The translations under genes and the position numbers were made by a program. From JBCAWW01 sp039024315 (GTDB lineage: Bacteria; Bacteroidota; Bacteroidia; J057): a stretch of DNA of 19,834 nt. Each line of letters opens with the position of its first letter. Position 1 is the stretch's first letter. The stretch is taken from contig JBCCQN010000152.1 of NCBI GenBank assembly GCA_039024315.1, forward strand, positions 1 through 19,834. The letters are read 5' to 3'. The notes beneath the pieces were generated by a model that saw only the letters and a program-made list of their open reading frames with translations, did not search any database and was not told where the DNA came from. Positions 1 to 6,150 of the stretch are shown in pieces.

Positions 1-593
1 GGAAAGTTTTTGCGGATCCAAACCCCACTATCGTCTTGATCTGAGATGGTATAAACCCTCAATTTAGCAATCAGCCTTGCCGCCTCTTTTTTGGATTTGG
101 TGGCTCTGATTTTATGCAGGGTCTGAGCCAAGGTATTGACACCTCCCCAGACCGAAATCCAAAGTGGCCGCTCATCATCAGCCTCCAACTCTTGGAGGAT
201 CCAATCAGAACCTTCTGAGTCTTTATCTTCGCCTACCCCTAGCATGCCGTAAAGTGGCAGACCATTTTTGACTAGTTTTTGTAAATCTGCTTCCGCCGGA
301 TAATCCGGATGATGCAGCAATAAGTTAGGTTGTACCTTGCCATAGGCCTTAAGCACTTTAGTGATGGATTCAGGGGCAATCTTCGTTTTTTGCCAACAAG
401 AAGTCGTCGCTACAAGGCCTTTGATGTCAATTTCGTTGGCGTATAGCAGCAGTCGCACCAAAGATTGCGTATCATCCGGATCGGCCTCAATGTCGGTCAA
501 AATGATAACGCGATTATTTACGGCAGATTGGGCTATGAGGCTTGGGGCCAATAGGATCCCTAAAAAAAGACTGAGAGTAGTTAAGATTTTCAT
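1..593 (-). CDS. DUF1593 / Sde182 nucleoside-hydrolase-like secreted protein (3' end beyond the window)
   Basis: The open frame runs from an ATG at 591-593 to the left edge without a stop, so about 197 N-terminal residues are visible and the C-terminus is missing. It opens with a signal peptide (about residues 1-22, ending LIAQS). The mature part starts with NNRVIILTDIEADPDDTQS, the aspartate-rich segment of nucleoside-hydrolase-like folds, followed by LVRLLLYANEIDIKGLVAT, then RPLWISVWGGVNTLAQ and RVYTISDQDDSGVWI. This order matches the DUF1593 family (PF07632, 'cellulose-binding Sde182, nucleoside hydrolase-like domain'), whose members are secreted and often lie in polysaccharide-degradation loci. 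The true substrate is not known for most of the family. The perfect inverted repeat at 613-656 begins 20 nt upstream of the start codon. Confidence 0.85.
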   Translation of the reverse strand, partial: MKILTTLSLFLGILLAPSLIAQSAVNNRVIILTDIEADPDDTQSLVRLLLYANEIDIKGLVATTSCWQKTKIAPESITKVLKAYGKVQPNLLLHHPDYPAEADLQKLVKNGLPLYGMLGVGEDKDSEGSDWILQELEADDERPLWISVWGGVNTLAQTLHKIRATKSKKEAARLIAKLRVYTISDQDDSGVWIRKNF

Positions 594-612
594 GAATCAG
601 AGGCTTTAAGCA

Positions 613-656
613 ATTATGCTATTTTGTTGAGCTATGTATCAACAAAATAGCATAAT
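613..656. repeat. Perfect 18-bp inverted repeat with 8-nt spacer
   Basis: The left arm attatgctattttgttga (613-630) is the exact reverse complement of the right arm (639-656), with the spacer gctatgta between them. It lies just upstream of the DUF1593 gene on the minus strand and about 130 nt past the stop of the TPR gene. The arms are AT-rich and no T-run follows on either strand, so it does not look like a standard intrinsic terminator. An operator for a dimeric regulator, an mRNA leader hairpin, or a remnant of a small mobile repeat are all possible. Confidence 0.75.
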
Positions 657-783
657 ATAATTAAAGGCAGAGCAGGGCTATTGATGCTACTATTTTTTTA
701 AGTAGTAAGACAATAGTATTCAGTATTAAGATTTTGAAAAGACGACCTCAATGGGATACAGAAGCGATTATTCTTCGTACTAG

Positions 784-1701
784 CTACTCCCGATAGCTAT
801 CGGGATACTCTGTACTTAATTCTTTGATACGCGCCTCGGCAAATTCAACGAGATCCTTATCCCCATGCTCCGCAACTTTTTGATAATAAATGATCGCATT
901 CTCTTTATCCTCCAACAGGAGATAAGCTTGCGCGATATTGCTGAGGACAATGGCGTCGGTAGGACGGATCTCTTCCGCTTGCAGAAGGGGTACTAACGCT
1001 TTATCAAATTGATCTGTCAAGAGGTAAGTGATAGAAAGATTAGAAAGACTCTCCACATGATCAGGCTGATAGCTAAGGATTTTCTCTGCTATTTCGGCCA
1101 TTTTAGGAAGTAAACTATCCTCCCCTGTCTGATATAGATCGTATTGATAGTCTTGGATGGAAGAGAGAAAAAAATCATCTCTATCTTCTACTAGTTTACC
1201 TTCTGTCCAGGTCCAAACTAGCGAATCCTCAAAATGACCTTCGATTGATCTTACGATCTCTGCTGTATAAGCATTCCAATCTCCTTTTTGTCCCAATACA
1301 TGGGTTTTGCCAAATCTCATATCCAAGCGGGTGGGAAACAGCTTGATACCAGTATCGATTATCGCGATGGCTTTGCCAAAATCTGCGGGATCAAAAAAAG
1401 TGCCCCCATTAATGTAGCCCACTGTTTTTCCCGTAGAATCTTGTATTCCCAGACTCTTTTCGCCCTGAGGCGTGTTTTCTAAGATGAGCATTGACTGTTT
1501 ACTCTTGCCAAAGTAATAATTAAAATAACTGGTATAGAGTTCAGGATCATTGGCATCTTCGGCCTCCCACTTCTCTAATATTTCTCTTTGGGCACTAGTG
1601 TCTTTAGCATTGAAGCTCTTGACAAAATCTGTTTTAAAATCTTGCGCCCAAGCAGTGAAGGCGGCTATAATAAGGAGCATAAATACGAAGGCTGTTCTCA
1701 T
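784..1701 (-). CDS. Secreted TPR-repeat protein of unknown function
   Basis: The 305-residue product has a signal peptide (MRTAFVFMLLIIAAFTAWAQ) and is probably periplasmic. The middle (about residues 25-200) is rich in aromatic and acidic residues and matches no family I recognise. The C-terminal third carries two tetratricopeptide repeats, about 215-248 (ESLSNLSITYLLTDQFDKAL) and 250-283 (VLSNIAQAYLLLEDKENAII), so a protein-binding scaffold role is likely. The ATG at 1699-1701 gives a clean signal peptide. The final codons (for PDSYRE) fall in the palindrome at 788-805. It is probably monocistronic: the next minus gene starts 190 nt further on and the upstream neighbour is divergent. Confidence 0.8.
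   Translation of the reverse strand: MRTAFVFMLLIIAAFTAWAQDFKTDFVKSFNAKDTSAQREILEKWEAEDANDPELYTSYFNYYFGKSKQSMLILENTPQGEKSLGIQDSTGKTVGYINGGTFFDPADFGKAIAIIDTGIKLFPTRLDMRFGKTHVLGQKGDWNAYTAEIVRSIEGHFEDSLVWTWTEGKLVEDRDDFFLSSIQDYQYDLYQTGEDSLLPKMAEIAEKILSYQPDHVESLSNLSITYLLTDQFDKALVPLLQAEEIRPTDAIVLSNIAQAYLLLEDKENAIIYYQKVAEHGDKDLVEFAEARIKELSTEYPDSYRE
788..805. repeat. 18-bp perfect palindrome at the 3' end of the TPR gene
   Basis: tcccgatagctatcggga reads the same on both strands and covers the last sense codons of the TPR gene, ending 2 nt before its TAG. I recall similar cccgatagctatcggg palindromes recurring near gene ends in marine Bacteroidota, but cannot confirm that here. As RNA it could fold into a stem near the 3' end of the message; no T-run follows, so termination by it is doubtful. 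Confidence 0.6.
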
Positions 1702-1992
1702 TTTTGGAAGCTTTAGATTGTGTTTTGAAATATGAATATACTAGGAATTTAACGGCCAGTAATCAGATGATATCACTCAGCCAGGGCGTTGTGCGAAGCA
1801 CCAAAAGGGCAAAAAGTGAGCGATAAGGAGGCTTAGCTTTTTCATGTCATTTCGATTGTTAGCAAGCTCAAACATTTTGTGCAATTTTTGAGGGTCAATC
1901 TGATATTCGTCCTTCTTGCTCAACTATTCGTTCCCCGCAGGGTGAAAAAGAGAAATATTTTTACCCCAACGCCAGCCTAATTAAAAACGATT
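1702..1992. other. 291-bp intergenic region between divergent genes
   Basis: This gap must hold the promoters of the TPR gene (minus) and of the beta-barrel gene (plus). I find no convincing TTG-N19-21-TAnnTTTG promoter and no tRNA or known RNA fold. It contains a short hairpin, gtgcgaagcac (1791-1801), and one copy of a dispersed 19-nt motif (1928-1946). No ORF with coding character is visible. Confidence 0.5.
1928..1946. repeat. Dispersed 19-nt hairpin motif, copy 1
   Basis: tcgttccccgcagggtgaa differs at one base from the copy at 16716-16734. On the minus strand it reads CCC-TGCG-GGG, a three-pair stem closed by a UNCG-class tetraloop and flanked by partly complementary TTC/GAA. It lies about 47 nt upstream of the start codon of the beta-barrel gene. 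Confidence 0.5.
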
Positions 1993-2718
1993 ATGAAGCA
2001 AACAACACTCTATATGCGTTACCTTCTTTTTATAATCCTTGCCCTCTCTTTTTTTTCTTACGCTGCGGCGCAGAACGATTCCCCTCATCCCACAAATATC
2101 TATAAGGTCGGTTTTATCGGCGGGGGCCAGATCAGTAGCAATAGCAGCCTTGATCCTAAGCTAGGTCTAGTAGTTGAACGTTGTGCTAAACTCAGCTTTA
2201 GAAGTGGCGTCATATTCCGGACTTGGAATCCAAAGATGAACCTAGATGTTTATCAATATTTTGCCGATTCTTTGGCAGGCCAGTATCGCAGGGAATATTA
2301 TGGACAAGAAACTTTTCATCGTCTCTTCATGGCTGGCATCCCTTTACAATTAAATTATTATCTCAAAGATCACGTACGCATCAATGCCGGCCTCCAAGCA
2401 GATTTCGTTTTTGCTTCGCGCTCCACTTTCAACTCCACCGCTGGCGATAATTGGCTGGGTAAAGGCAGTGGGTATAGCGTATTGGTTACCCCCCATTTTT
2501 CGGCGATTGCAGGCATAGATTACCGACTCGCAAGCGGCATATGGCTCAATGCTCAATACCAAGGAGGCTTCGGGCCGTTTATCAAAGATAACTTTGATCA
2601 ACCGCTCCTTAGCTATGAGGGCAGTAATCCCATCAGACAGCATTTTTCAATTAGCCTGATGTTTTATTTTTGGCGATATGAAGACAGCGGTAAAATGAAG
2701 GGAACTTGGCTAGAGTAG
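1993..2718 (+). CDS. Outer-membrane beta-barrel protein (PorT/OMP_b-brl-like)
   Basis: The product has 241 residues with a hydrophobic signal peptide ending SYAAAQ. The rest alternates polar and hydrophobic residues in short strands separated by turns (for example YKVGFIGGGQISS, LKDHVRINAGLQADFVFASR, FSISLMFYF near the C-terminus), the usual look of small eight-strand-type outer-membrane barrels in Bacteroidota. No catalytic motif is visible. An in-frame ATG at residue 8 (base 2014) would give a more compact signal peptide (MRYLLFIILALSFF), and neither start has a clear ribosome binding site. Its last 9 bases overlap the end of the convergent esterase gene. Function unknown; it could be a channel or a surface-assembly factor. 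Confidence 0.7.
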   Translation: MKQTTLYMRYLLFIILALSFFSYAAAQNDSPHPTNIYKVGFIGGGQISSNSSLDPKLGLVVERCAKLSFRSGVIFRTWNPKMNLDVYQYFADSLAGQYRREYYGQETFHRLFMAGIPLQLNYYLKDHVRINAGLQADFVFASRSTFNSTAGDNWLGKGSGYSVLVTPHFSAIAGIDYRLASGIWLNAQYQGGFGPFIKDNFDQPLLSYEGSNPIRQHFSISLMFYFWRYEDSGKMKGTWLE

Positions 2719-3411
2719 ATCTTTGAGCTGAGCCCACACGTTGTCGGCTACGATTTCATGTCCTTCTGCCGTAGGATGTATCCCATCCTCAAGGTTCAGA
2801 TCTGGCTCTCCTGCGACTCCGTCTAGCAAAAACGGAATCAAAGCGGTCTGATTGACGATGGCAAGATTGCGAAATACTTCTCTAAACTCATCGGCGTAGG
2901 TGTCTCCCATATTAGGGGGTACTTCCATACCAGCAATCACAATTGAAACTTCTGGGTAACGCGTCTTTACCTGATCGATAATCTTTTGCAGATTATTTTG
3001 CGTTTCCACCGGCTGAATGCCCCTGAGGCCATCGTTAGCGCCCAGCTCCAAAACAAAAACTTCGATAGGAGGAATCTGGTTGAGCAAAAATTCGATTCTT
3101 GAAACGCCATCAGCAGAAGTGGCGCCACTTTCACCGGCATTATACACCTTGTAATTGAGGCTTAAATCCCTCATCTTGCGCTGAATTAAGGCTGGAAAGG
3201 CCTCTTCTTGACTCAAGCCATAGCCCGCAGTCAAACTATTTCCGAAAAAGACCACCCATTGAGTGTCTTCGTCCGTATCTAGAATGTCCTGCTTGGGTTT
3301 TGCCTTAGTTATAGGGGCGGCCACAGGCTTAGTTTGTTGGGTACTGCTTGGCTCATTTTGACAAGCAAACAGCAGTATCATTGCTAGAAATAGGAAGGTA
3401 AATGTTCGCAT
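2710..3411 (-). CDS. tesA: TesA-like SGNH/GDSL-family esterase (arylesterase), lipoprotein
   Basis: The 233-residue product is a predicted lipoprotein (signal MRTFTFLFLAMILLFAC, lipid-modified Cys17) followed by a low-complexity T/K/P linker (22-42). All SGNH blocks are present: GNSLTAGYGL with nucleophile Ser59 (the usual GDS reads GNS), GESGATS (block II, Gly93), GANDGLRG (block III, Asn126) and DGIHPTAEGHE with Asp209 and His212. The spacing fits the TesA / lysophospholipase L1 subfamily, which hydrolyses acyl thioesters and esters in the periplasm. It is divergent from an ABC ATPase gene across 46 bp, as tesA and ybbA are in E. coli, which strengthens the family assignment. The physiological substrate remains unknown. 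Confidence 0.88.
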   Translation of the reverse strand: MRTFTFLFLAMILLFACQNEPSSTQQTKPVAAPITKAKPKQDILDTDEDTQWVVFFGNSLTAGYGLSQEEAFPALIQRKMRDLSLNYKVYNAGESGATSADGVSRIEFLLNQIPPIEVFVLELGANDGLRGIQPVETQNNLQKIIDQVKTRYPEVSIVIAGMEVPPNMGDTYADEFREVFRNLAIVNQTALIPFLLDGVAGEPDLNLEDGIHPTAEGHEIVADNVWAQLKDLL

Positions 3412-3457
3412 CTTGTTTCTAAATTAATAATTAATCAAGAAAAGCACAGAGGCTGAT

Positions 3458-4138
3458 ATGGATTCTATCCTTGAAGTACAATCATTAGGCAAGACTTTTA
3501 AGAGTGGCGATAAATCCTTGACGGTTTTGCAGGGAGTAGATTTTCAGATCCCTGCGGGAACGACTAACTCTATCATTGGGCCATCTGGTAGTGGCAAAAC
3601 TACTTTATTAGGTCTTTGTGCAGGCTTAGACCGTGCTTCGACTGGCTCCGTCAAACTATGTGGTGTCAGCCTTGATCATCTCAATGAAGACGAGAGAGCA
3701 GCCGTCCGGAACCAACATGTTGGCTTTGTTTTTCAGAGCTTTCAACTCTTACCGACTTTGACGGCGCTGGAAAATATTATGGTACCGCTTGAGTTAAGAG
3801 GAGAGAAAGGAGCGAAAGAAACCGCCCTCGCCCTACTGGAAAGGGTAGGTTTATCGGACAGACATGATCACTATCCTACCCAGCTTTCGGGTGGTGAGCA
3901 GCAGCGGATTTCCTTGGCCAGAGCATTTGCCAATCGCCCCAAGGTCCTCTTTGCAGATGAGCCAACAGGAAACTTAGACGAAGAGACTAGCCAAAAGGTA
4001 GAAGCCCTTTTATTTGAATTAAATCAAGAGGCAGGAACGACCCTAGTGATCGTTACCCACGATCCAGAACTGGCCCAAAAGACTCAAAGGATCATTCGGC
4101 TCAAAGGTGGTGAGGTAGTAGAGGATACTGGCGCTTAG
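3458..4138 (+). CDS. ybbA: ABC transporter ATP-binding protein, YbbA/LolD/MacB type
   Basis: The 226-residue product is a complete nucleotide-binding domain. Walker A is GPSGSGKTT (Lys47), the Q-loop is FVFQSFQLLPTLTALEN (Gln93), the signature is LSGGEQQRISLARAF (from residue 143), Walker B is VLFADEPTGNLDE (Asp167, Glu168), and the switch histidine is His201 (VIVTHDPEL). The MacB/LolD/YbbA subfamily is recognisable from the Q-loop region and ADEPTGNLD. Such ATPases work with FtsX-like membrane proteins in export or lipoprotein handling. The divergent tesA-like gene favours YbbA. No permease follows: the next gene is a transglycosylase 177 bp away after a possible terminator, so the partner must lie elsewhere. 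Confidence 0.92.
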   Translation: MDSILEVQSLGKTFKSGDKSLTVLQGVDFQIPAGTTNSIIGPSGSGKTTLLGLCAGLDRASTGSVKLCGVSLDHLNEDERAAVRNQHVGFVFQSFQLLPTLTALENIMVPLELRGEKGAKETALALLERVGLSDRHDHYPTQLSGGEQQRISLARAFANRPKVLFADEPTGNLDEETSQKVEALLFELNQEAGTTLVIVTHDPELAQKTQRIIRLKGGEVVEDTGA

Positions 4139-4172
4139 GCTTATTCCTTTTAATAAAAAGACATTTTAGTGT

Positions 4173-4202
4173 TTAGTCTTAGGACTAAGCGCTAATTTTT
4201 TT
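4173..4202 (+). terminator. Possible intrinsic terminator after the ABC ATPase gene
   Basis: A six-pair stem ttagtc/gactaa (4173-4178 and 4183-4188, loop ttag) is followed by gcgctaa and seven Ts (4196-4202). The stem is AT-rich and weak, and the T-run starts 7 nt after it, so efficient termination is uncertain. Its position, 35 nt past the stop codon, is right for a terminator. Confidence 0.4.
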
Positions 4203-4315
4203 AGCCACAAATACTAAAAATATTTGCTTTATTGGTTTTTGTTCGTAATTTAGCTAAAGAATTAAGCACAATATCTAAAAATGTTAGGATTTACAGGCTT
4301 TAAATACGAACAGCG

Positions 4316-5086
4316 ATGAAGTTTTTCAAACCGCGATTTGCCGACGCTGGCCATCGCAATTACTCCCACAGGTATGACCAACAACCCGTCGTACACAACA
4401 AAGCAGGCTACCGCTTCCAATTAGGAGGCAAATGGATGCTGCTCATATTGGTAGGTATTACCGCGACCAATCTCCTTAGCCACGTAATATGGAACCCTTT
4501 TTTCAATGGTGCTCCTATACCAGAAATCGATGCCATTAGCGCCCCTGCCAACGAGGATCAGCTCTACTTGATGGATAAAGCGAGCCTATATGTTGATAAT
4601 GAAGACCTATTTGAGGATAAGGTTAGAGAAATCGGCGCTCAATTAGGCGTTCCTCCTGAATGGCTCATGGCCGTTATGTATTCGGAGTCTCGTTTCGATG
4701 CTGCAGTACTCAATCACAAAGGAAGTGGTGCCACAGGTCTGATACAAATTATGCCAGCCACGGCTGCTGATCTCAATGTTTCCATCCAGAGGCTCAAGCG
4801 CATGTCTCACATCCAACAATTGGAGTATGTCTACCTATACCTCCAACAAGTTAGAGAGCGCTACGGTGAATATGACACCCTCACCGATCTTTACCTAGCC
4901 ATCCTTTATCCCAAAGCCCGCAAACAAGATATATGTTACACCCTCTACGCCAAACCTACTCAATCTTATAAGCAAAACTCCGGCTTAGATGAAGATCGAG
5001 ATGGCAGGGTAACAGTAAGTGATATTGATCGACGCATGGCCCGTTTGTATCCCTATGCTTATGATCAACGTAAGGAGCACTCTTGA
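4316..5086 (+). CDS. Membrane-anchored lytic-transglycosylase-like (SLT) protein with EF-hand-like loop
   Basis: The product has 256 residues: a basic cytoplasmic N-terminus (1-39), one membrane segment (about 40-58, WMLLILVGITATNLLSHVI), and an extracytoplasmic lysozyme-like domain from about 100. The SLT motifs are PPEWLMAVMYSESRF, with likely catalytic Glu124, and GATGLIQIMPATA (139-151). It then has LYLAILYPKA near 193-202, resembling SLT proteins of Bacteroidota phages and conjugation systems. Near the C-terminus, residues 225-236 (DEDRDGRVTVSD) fit the D-x-D-x-D-G EF-hand/dockerin calcium loop. It probably cuts peptidoglycan glycan strands. A strong T-rich terminator candidate lies 70 nt downstream, inside the end of the opposite gene. 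Domain call firm; role inferred. Confidence 0.8.
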   Translation: MKFFKPRFADAGHRNYSHRYDQQPVVHNKAGYRFQLGGKWMLLILVGITATNLLSHVIWNPFFNGAPIPEIDAISAPANEDQLYLMDKASLYVDNEDLFEDKVREIGAQLGVPPEWLMAVMYSESRFDAAVLNHKGSGATGLIQIMPATAADLNVSIQRLKRMSHIQQLEYVYLYLQQVRERYGEYDTLTDLYLAILYPKARKQDICYTLYAKPTQSYKQNSGLDEDRDGRVTVSDIDRRMARLYPYAYDQRKEHS

Positions 5087-5100
5087 ATGGTAGTATCTCA

Positions 5101-5126
5101 GGGACGCCTTTTGGTAGGGGCGTCCC
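5101..5126. terminator. GC-rich hairpin between convergent genes
   Basis: gggacgcc (5101-5108) pairs exactly with ggcgtccc (5119-5126) around a 10-nt loop. It sits between the stop codon of the transglycosylase gene and the stop codon of the opposite gene, ending 1 nt before the latter. There is no T-run on either side, so it may act as a bidirectional 3'-end stabiliser or a weak terminator. Confidence 0.5.
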
Positions 5127-5127
5127 A

Positions 5128-5916
5128 CTATTTTGGGGGCTCTTTATAAACGCTCAAAATCTCACCATGAAGGCTGAGATTTTTTTTCGCATTGATCTGG
5201 TCAAAACACATTGCCGTTCGGACGGCTTTGCCAGATTCATTCTTTTCCAAGGTAAAGGACCGACAATCTCCTGGTGTTTCTCCTCGAAAGTAATCCATCA
5301 CCTCATCGGAAGATCGGTAGGATCTAAAATTATTATAAACCAAAGTTCCATCCGCATACTCACAAATCCACCAAGTATGTTTACGCTCAAAGATCCAGAT
5401 TAAAAATCTTGCTTCCTGTCCCATAGTAAGCCCGACTAATCCACCAAAAAATAGCCCCACAAAAAAAGCAGGACTAAACCAGCTTTTGAAGCTAGAACGT
5501 AAAATGGCTAATGGAGATAGATGAAAGGCCCTAGTCGGATTTTCTCCTAGTTCTTTTTCCGGAGCAGATGTTTCTTGTTGAAAATGAGTGTTTAAGTAAG
5601 ATTCTCGCGTATGGGTTCCTTCGCTGATATACTCATAGCATCCCTCCAAAAACATTTCCCCAAAGCTCGGTATGACCTCTGCTTTGGTTTTGTTAGGGTC
5701 TGAATAATAAAATAATTTTCGTAGTCGTGTTGTGCTAAACTCGTTTTTATGGGAGGGCACTACTGATGCCAAATGCTGGGACAAATCACGATAACTCTCC
5801 TTGTAAGAGTTCTTTTTTAACTGTTGTACGTGCGGGCATTCCCGTAAAAATCTATCCTCAATTGCGTGTCTCAGTAATGCCGCCTCTCCCGCACTAATGG
5901 CGGTGGCTCTTGGCAT
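5128..5916 (-). CDS. Unrecognised single-membrane-span protein
   Basis: The product has 262 residues and matches no family I can name. The N-terminal 148 residues are predicted cytoplasmic and helical, with EAALLRHAIEDRFL and STTRLRKLFYYSDP. The latter resembles the LS-TLRRLFF element of a small helical domain seen at the N-terminus of many Bacteroidota proteins of unknown role, some of them helix-turn-helix-like, but this link is weak. One hydrophobic stretch (about 149-165, FFVGLFFGGLVGLTMG) should span the membrane, leaving about 85 residues outside, including WWICEYADGTLVYNNFRSY and two further cysteines. A membrane-bound regulator or sensor is one possible reading. The ATG at 5914-5916 gives the longest frame. 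A possible TACTTTTG -7 box lies upstream. Confidence 0.65.
   Translation of the reverse strand: MPRATAISAGEAALLRHAIEDRFLRECPHVQQLKKNSYKESYRDLSQHLASVVPSHKNEFSTTRLRKLFYYSDPNKTKAEVIPSFGEMFLEGCYEYISEGTHTRESYLNTHFQQETSAPEKELGENPTRAFHLSPLAILRSSFKSWFSPAFFVGLFFGGLVGLTMGQEARFLIWIFERKHTWWICEYADGTLVYNNFRSYRSSDEVMDYFRGETPGDCRSFTLEKNESGKAVRTAMCFDQINAKKNLSLHGEILSVYKEPPK
5156..5187 (+). terminator. Intrinsic terminator for the transglycosylase gene, inside the opposite gene
   Basis: aaaatctca (5156-5164) pairs perfectly with tgagatttt (5175-5183) across a 10-nt loop, followed by a T-run through 5187. The flanking A-run on the 5' side would also give a U-run if read on the minus strand. It lies within the coding end of the convergent unknown gene, so the two transcripts overlap at their 3' ends. 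Confidence 0.6.
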
Positions 5917-5977
5917 GGCTGTTAAATTTTTTTAGAAGTATGTCGGTTGTGTGTACCTATATGAATATTTCCCCTCC

Positions 5978-5985
5978 CAAAAGTA
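5978..5985 (-). promoter_or_regulatory. Possible -7 box (TACTTTTG) of the unknown membrane-protein gene
   Basis: Read on the minus strand, these bases give TACTTTTG, a full match to the Bacteroidota TAnnTTTG element, about 62 nt upstream of the start codon at 5916. No TTG is found at the usual distance upstream, so the assignment is tentative. Confidence 0.25.
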
Positions 5986-6054
5986 GTAATAATCAATAGG
6001 AAGGAAAAAAGTAAGGATTAAAGGAAGATTAATTCCAAGGCATTCCGCAAGAAA

Positions 6055-6140
6055 GCCCCTAGCTTGAGCGCTTTCCTGTTATTCTGTAACAGGGAGGAGC
6101 ATTCTTAGGGGGGCGTCATCACGGCGCCCCTTATTTTTTT
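6055..6140 (+). ncRNA. Candidate small RNA or attenuator leader ending in an intrinsic terminator
   Basis: Two divergent genes flank this stretch, yet it carries a plus-strand terminator. Upstream of that, 6068-6081 pairs with 6087-6100 in a 14-position helix with one mismatch and two G-T pairs (core cctgtta/taacagg, loop ttctg). An outer helix pairs cccct plus a (6056-6061) with 6106-6111. The G-run 6108-6113 is shared between that outer helix and the terminator stem, so the two partly exclude each other, as in an attenuator. The downstream gene starts at 6151. No riboswitch class or 6S RNA could be recognised, and no clear promoter was found. The 5' end given is only where structure begins. 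Confidence 0.35.
6110..6140 (+). terminator. Strong intrinsic terminator just upstream of the GH36-like gene
   Basis: ggggcg (6110-6115) pairs with cgcccc (6125-6130) across the loop tcatcacgg and is followed directly by ttattttttt. This is a textbook rho-independent terminator in plus orientation. It ends 10 nt before the start codon at 6151, and no annotated plus-strand gene lies between it and the divergent gene on the left. Confidence 0.7.
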
Positions 6141-6150
6141 ATCTTAGGTT

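Noticed and set aside
749..783. Tiny ORF (about ten codons) before the TPR gene's 3' end
   Set aside because: Too short, with no start signal or conservation evidence.
3412..3457. AT-rich attaat repeats between the divergent esterase and ATPase genes as an operator
   Set aside because: Arms of only six bases in very AT-rich DNA are likely by chance.
4316..5086. Prophage or conjugative origin for the SLT gene
   Set aside because: No integrase, structural phage genes, att repeats or transfer genes are present nearby.
6000..6140. 6S RNA or a known riboswitch
   Set aside because: The helices do not match the 6S closing stem and bubble, and no class-specific motif was recognised; left as an unclassified candidate RNA.
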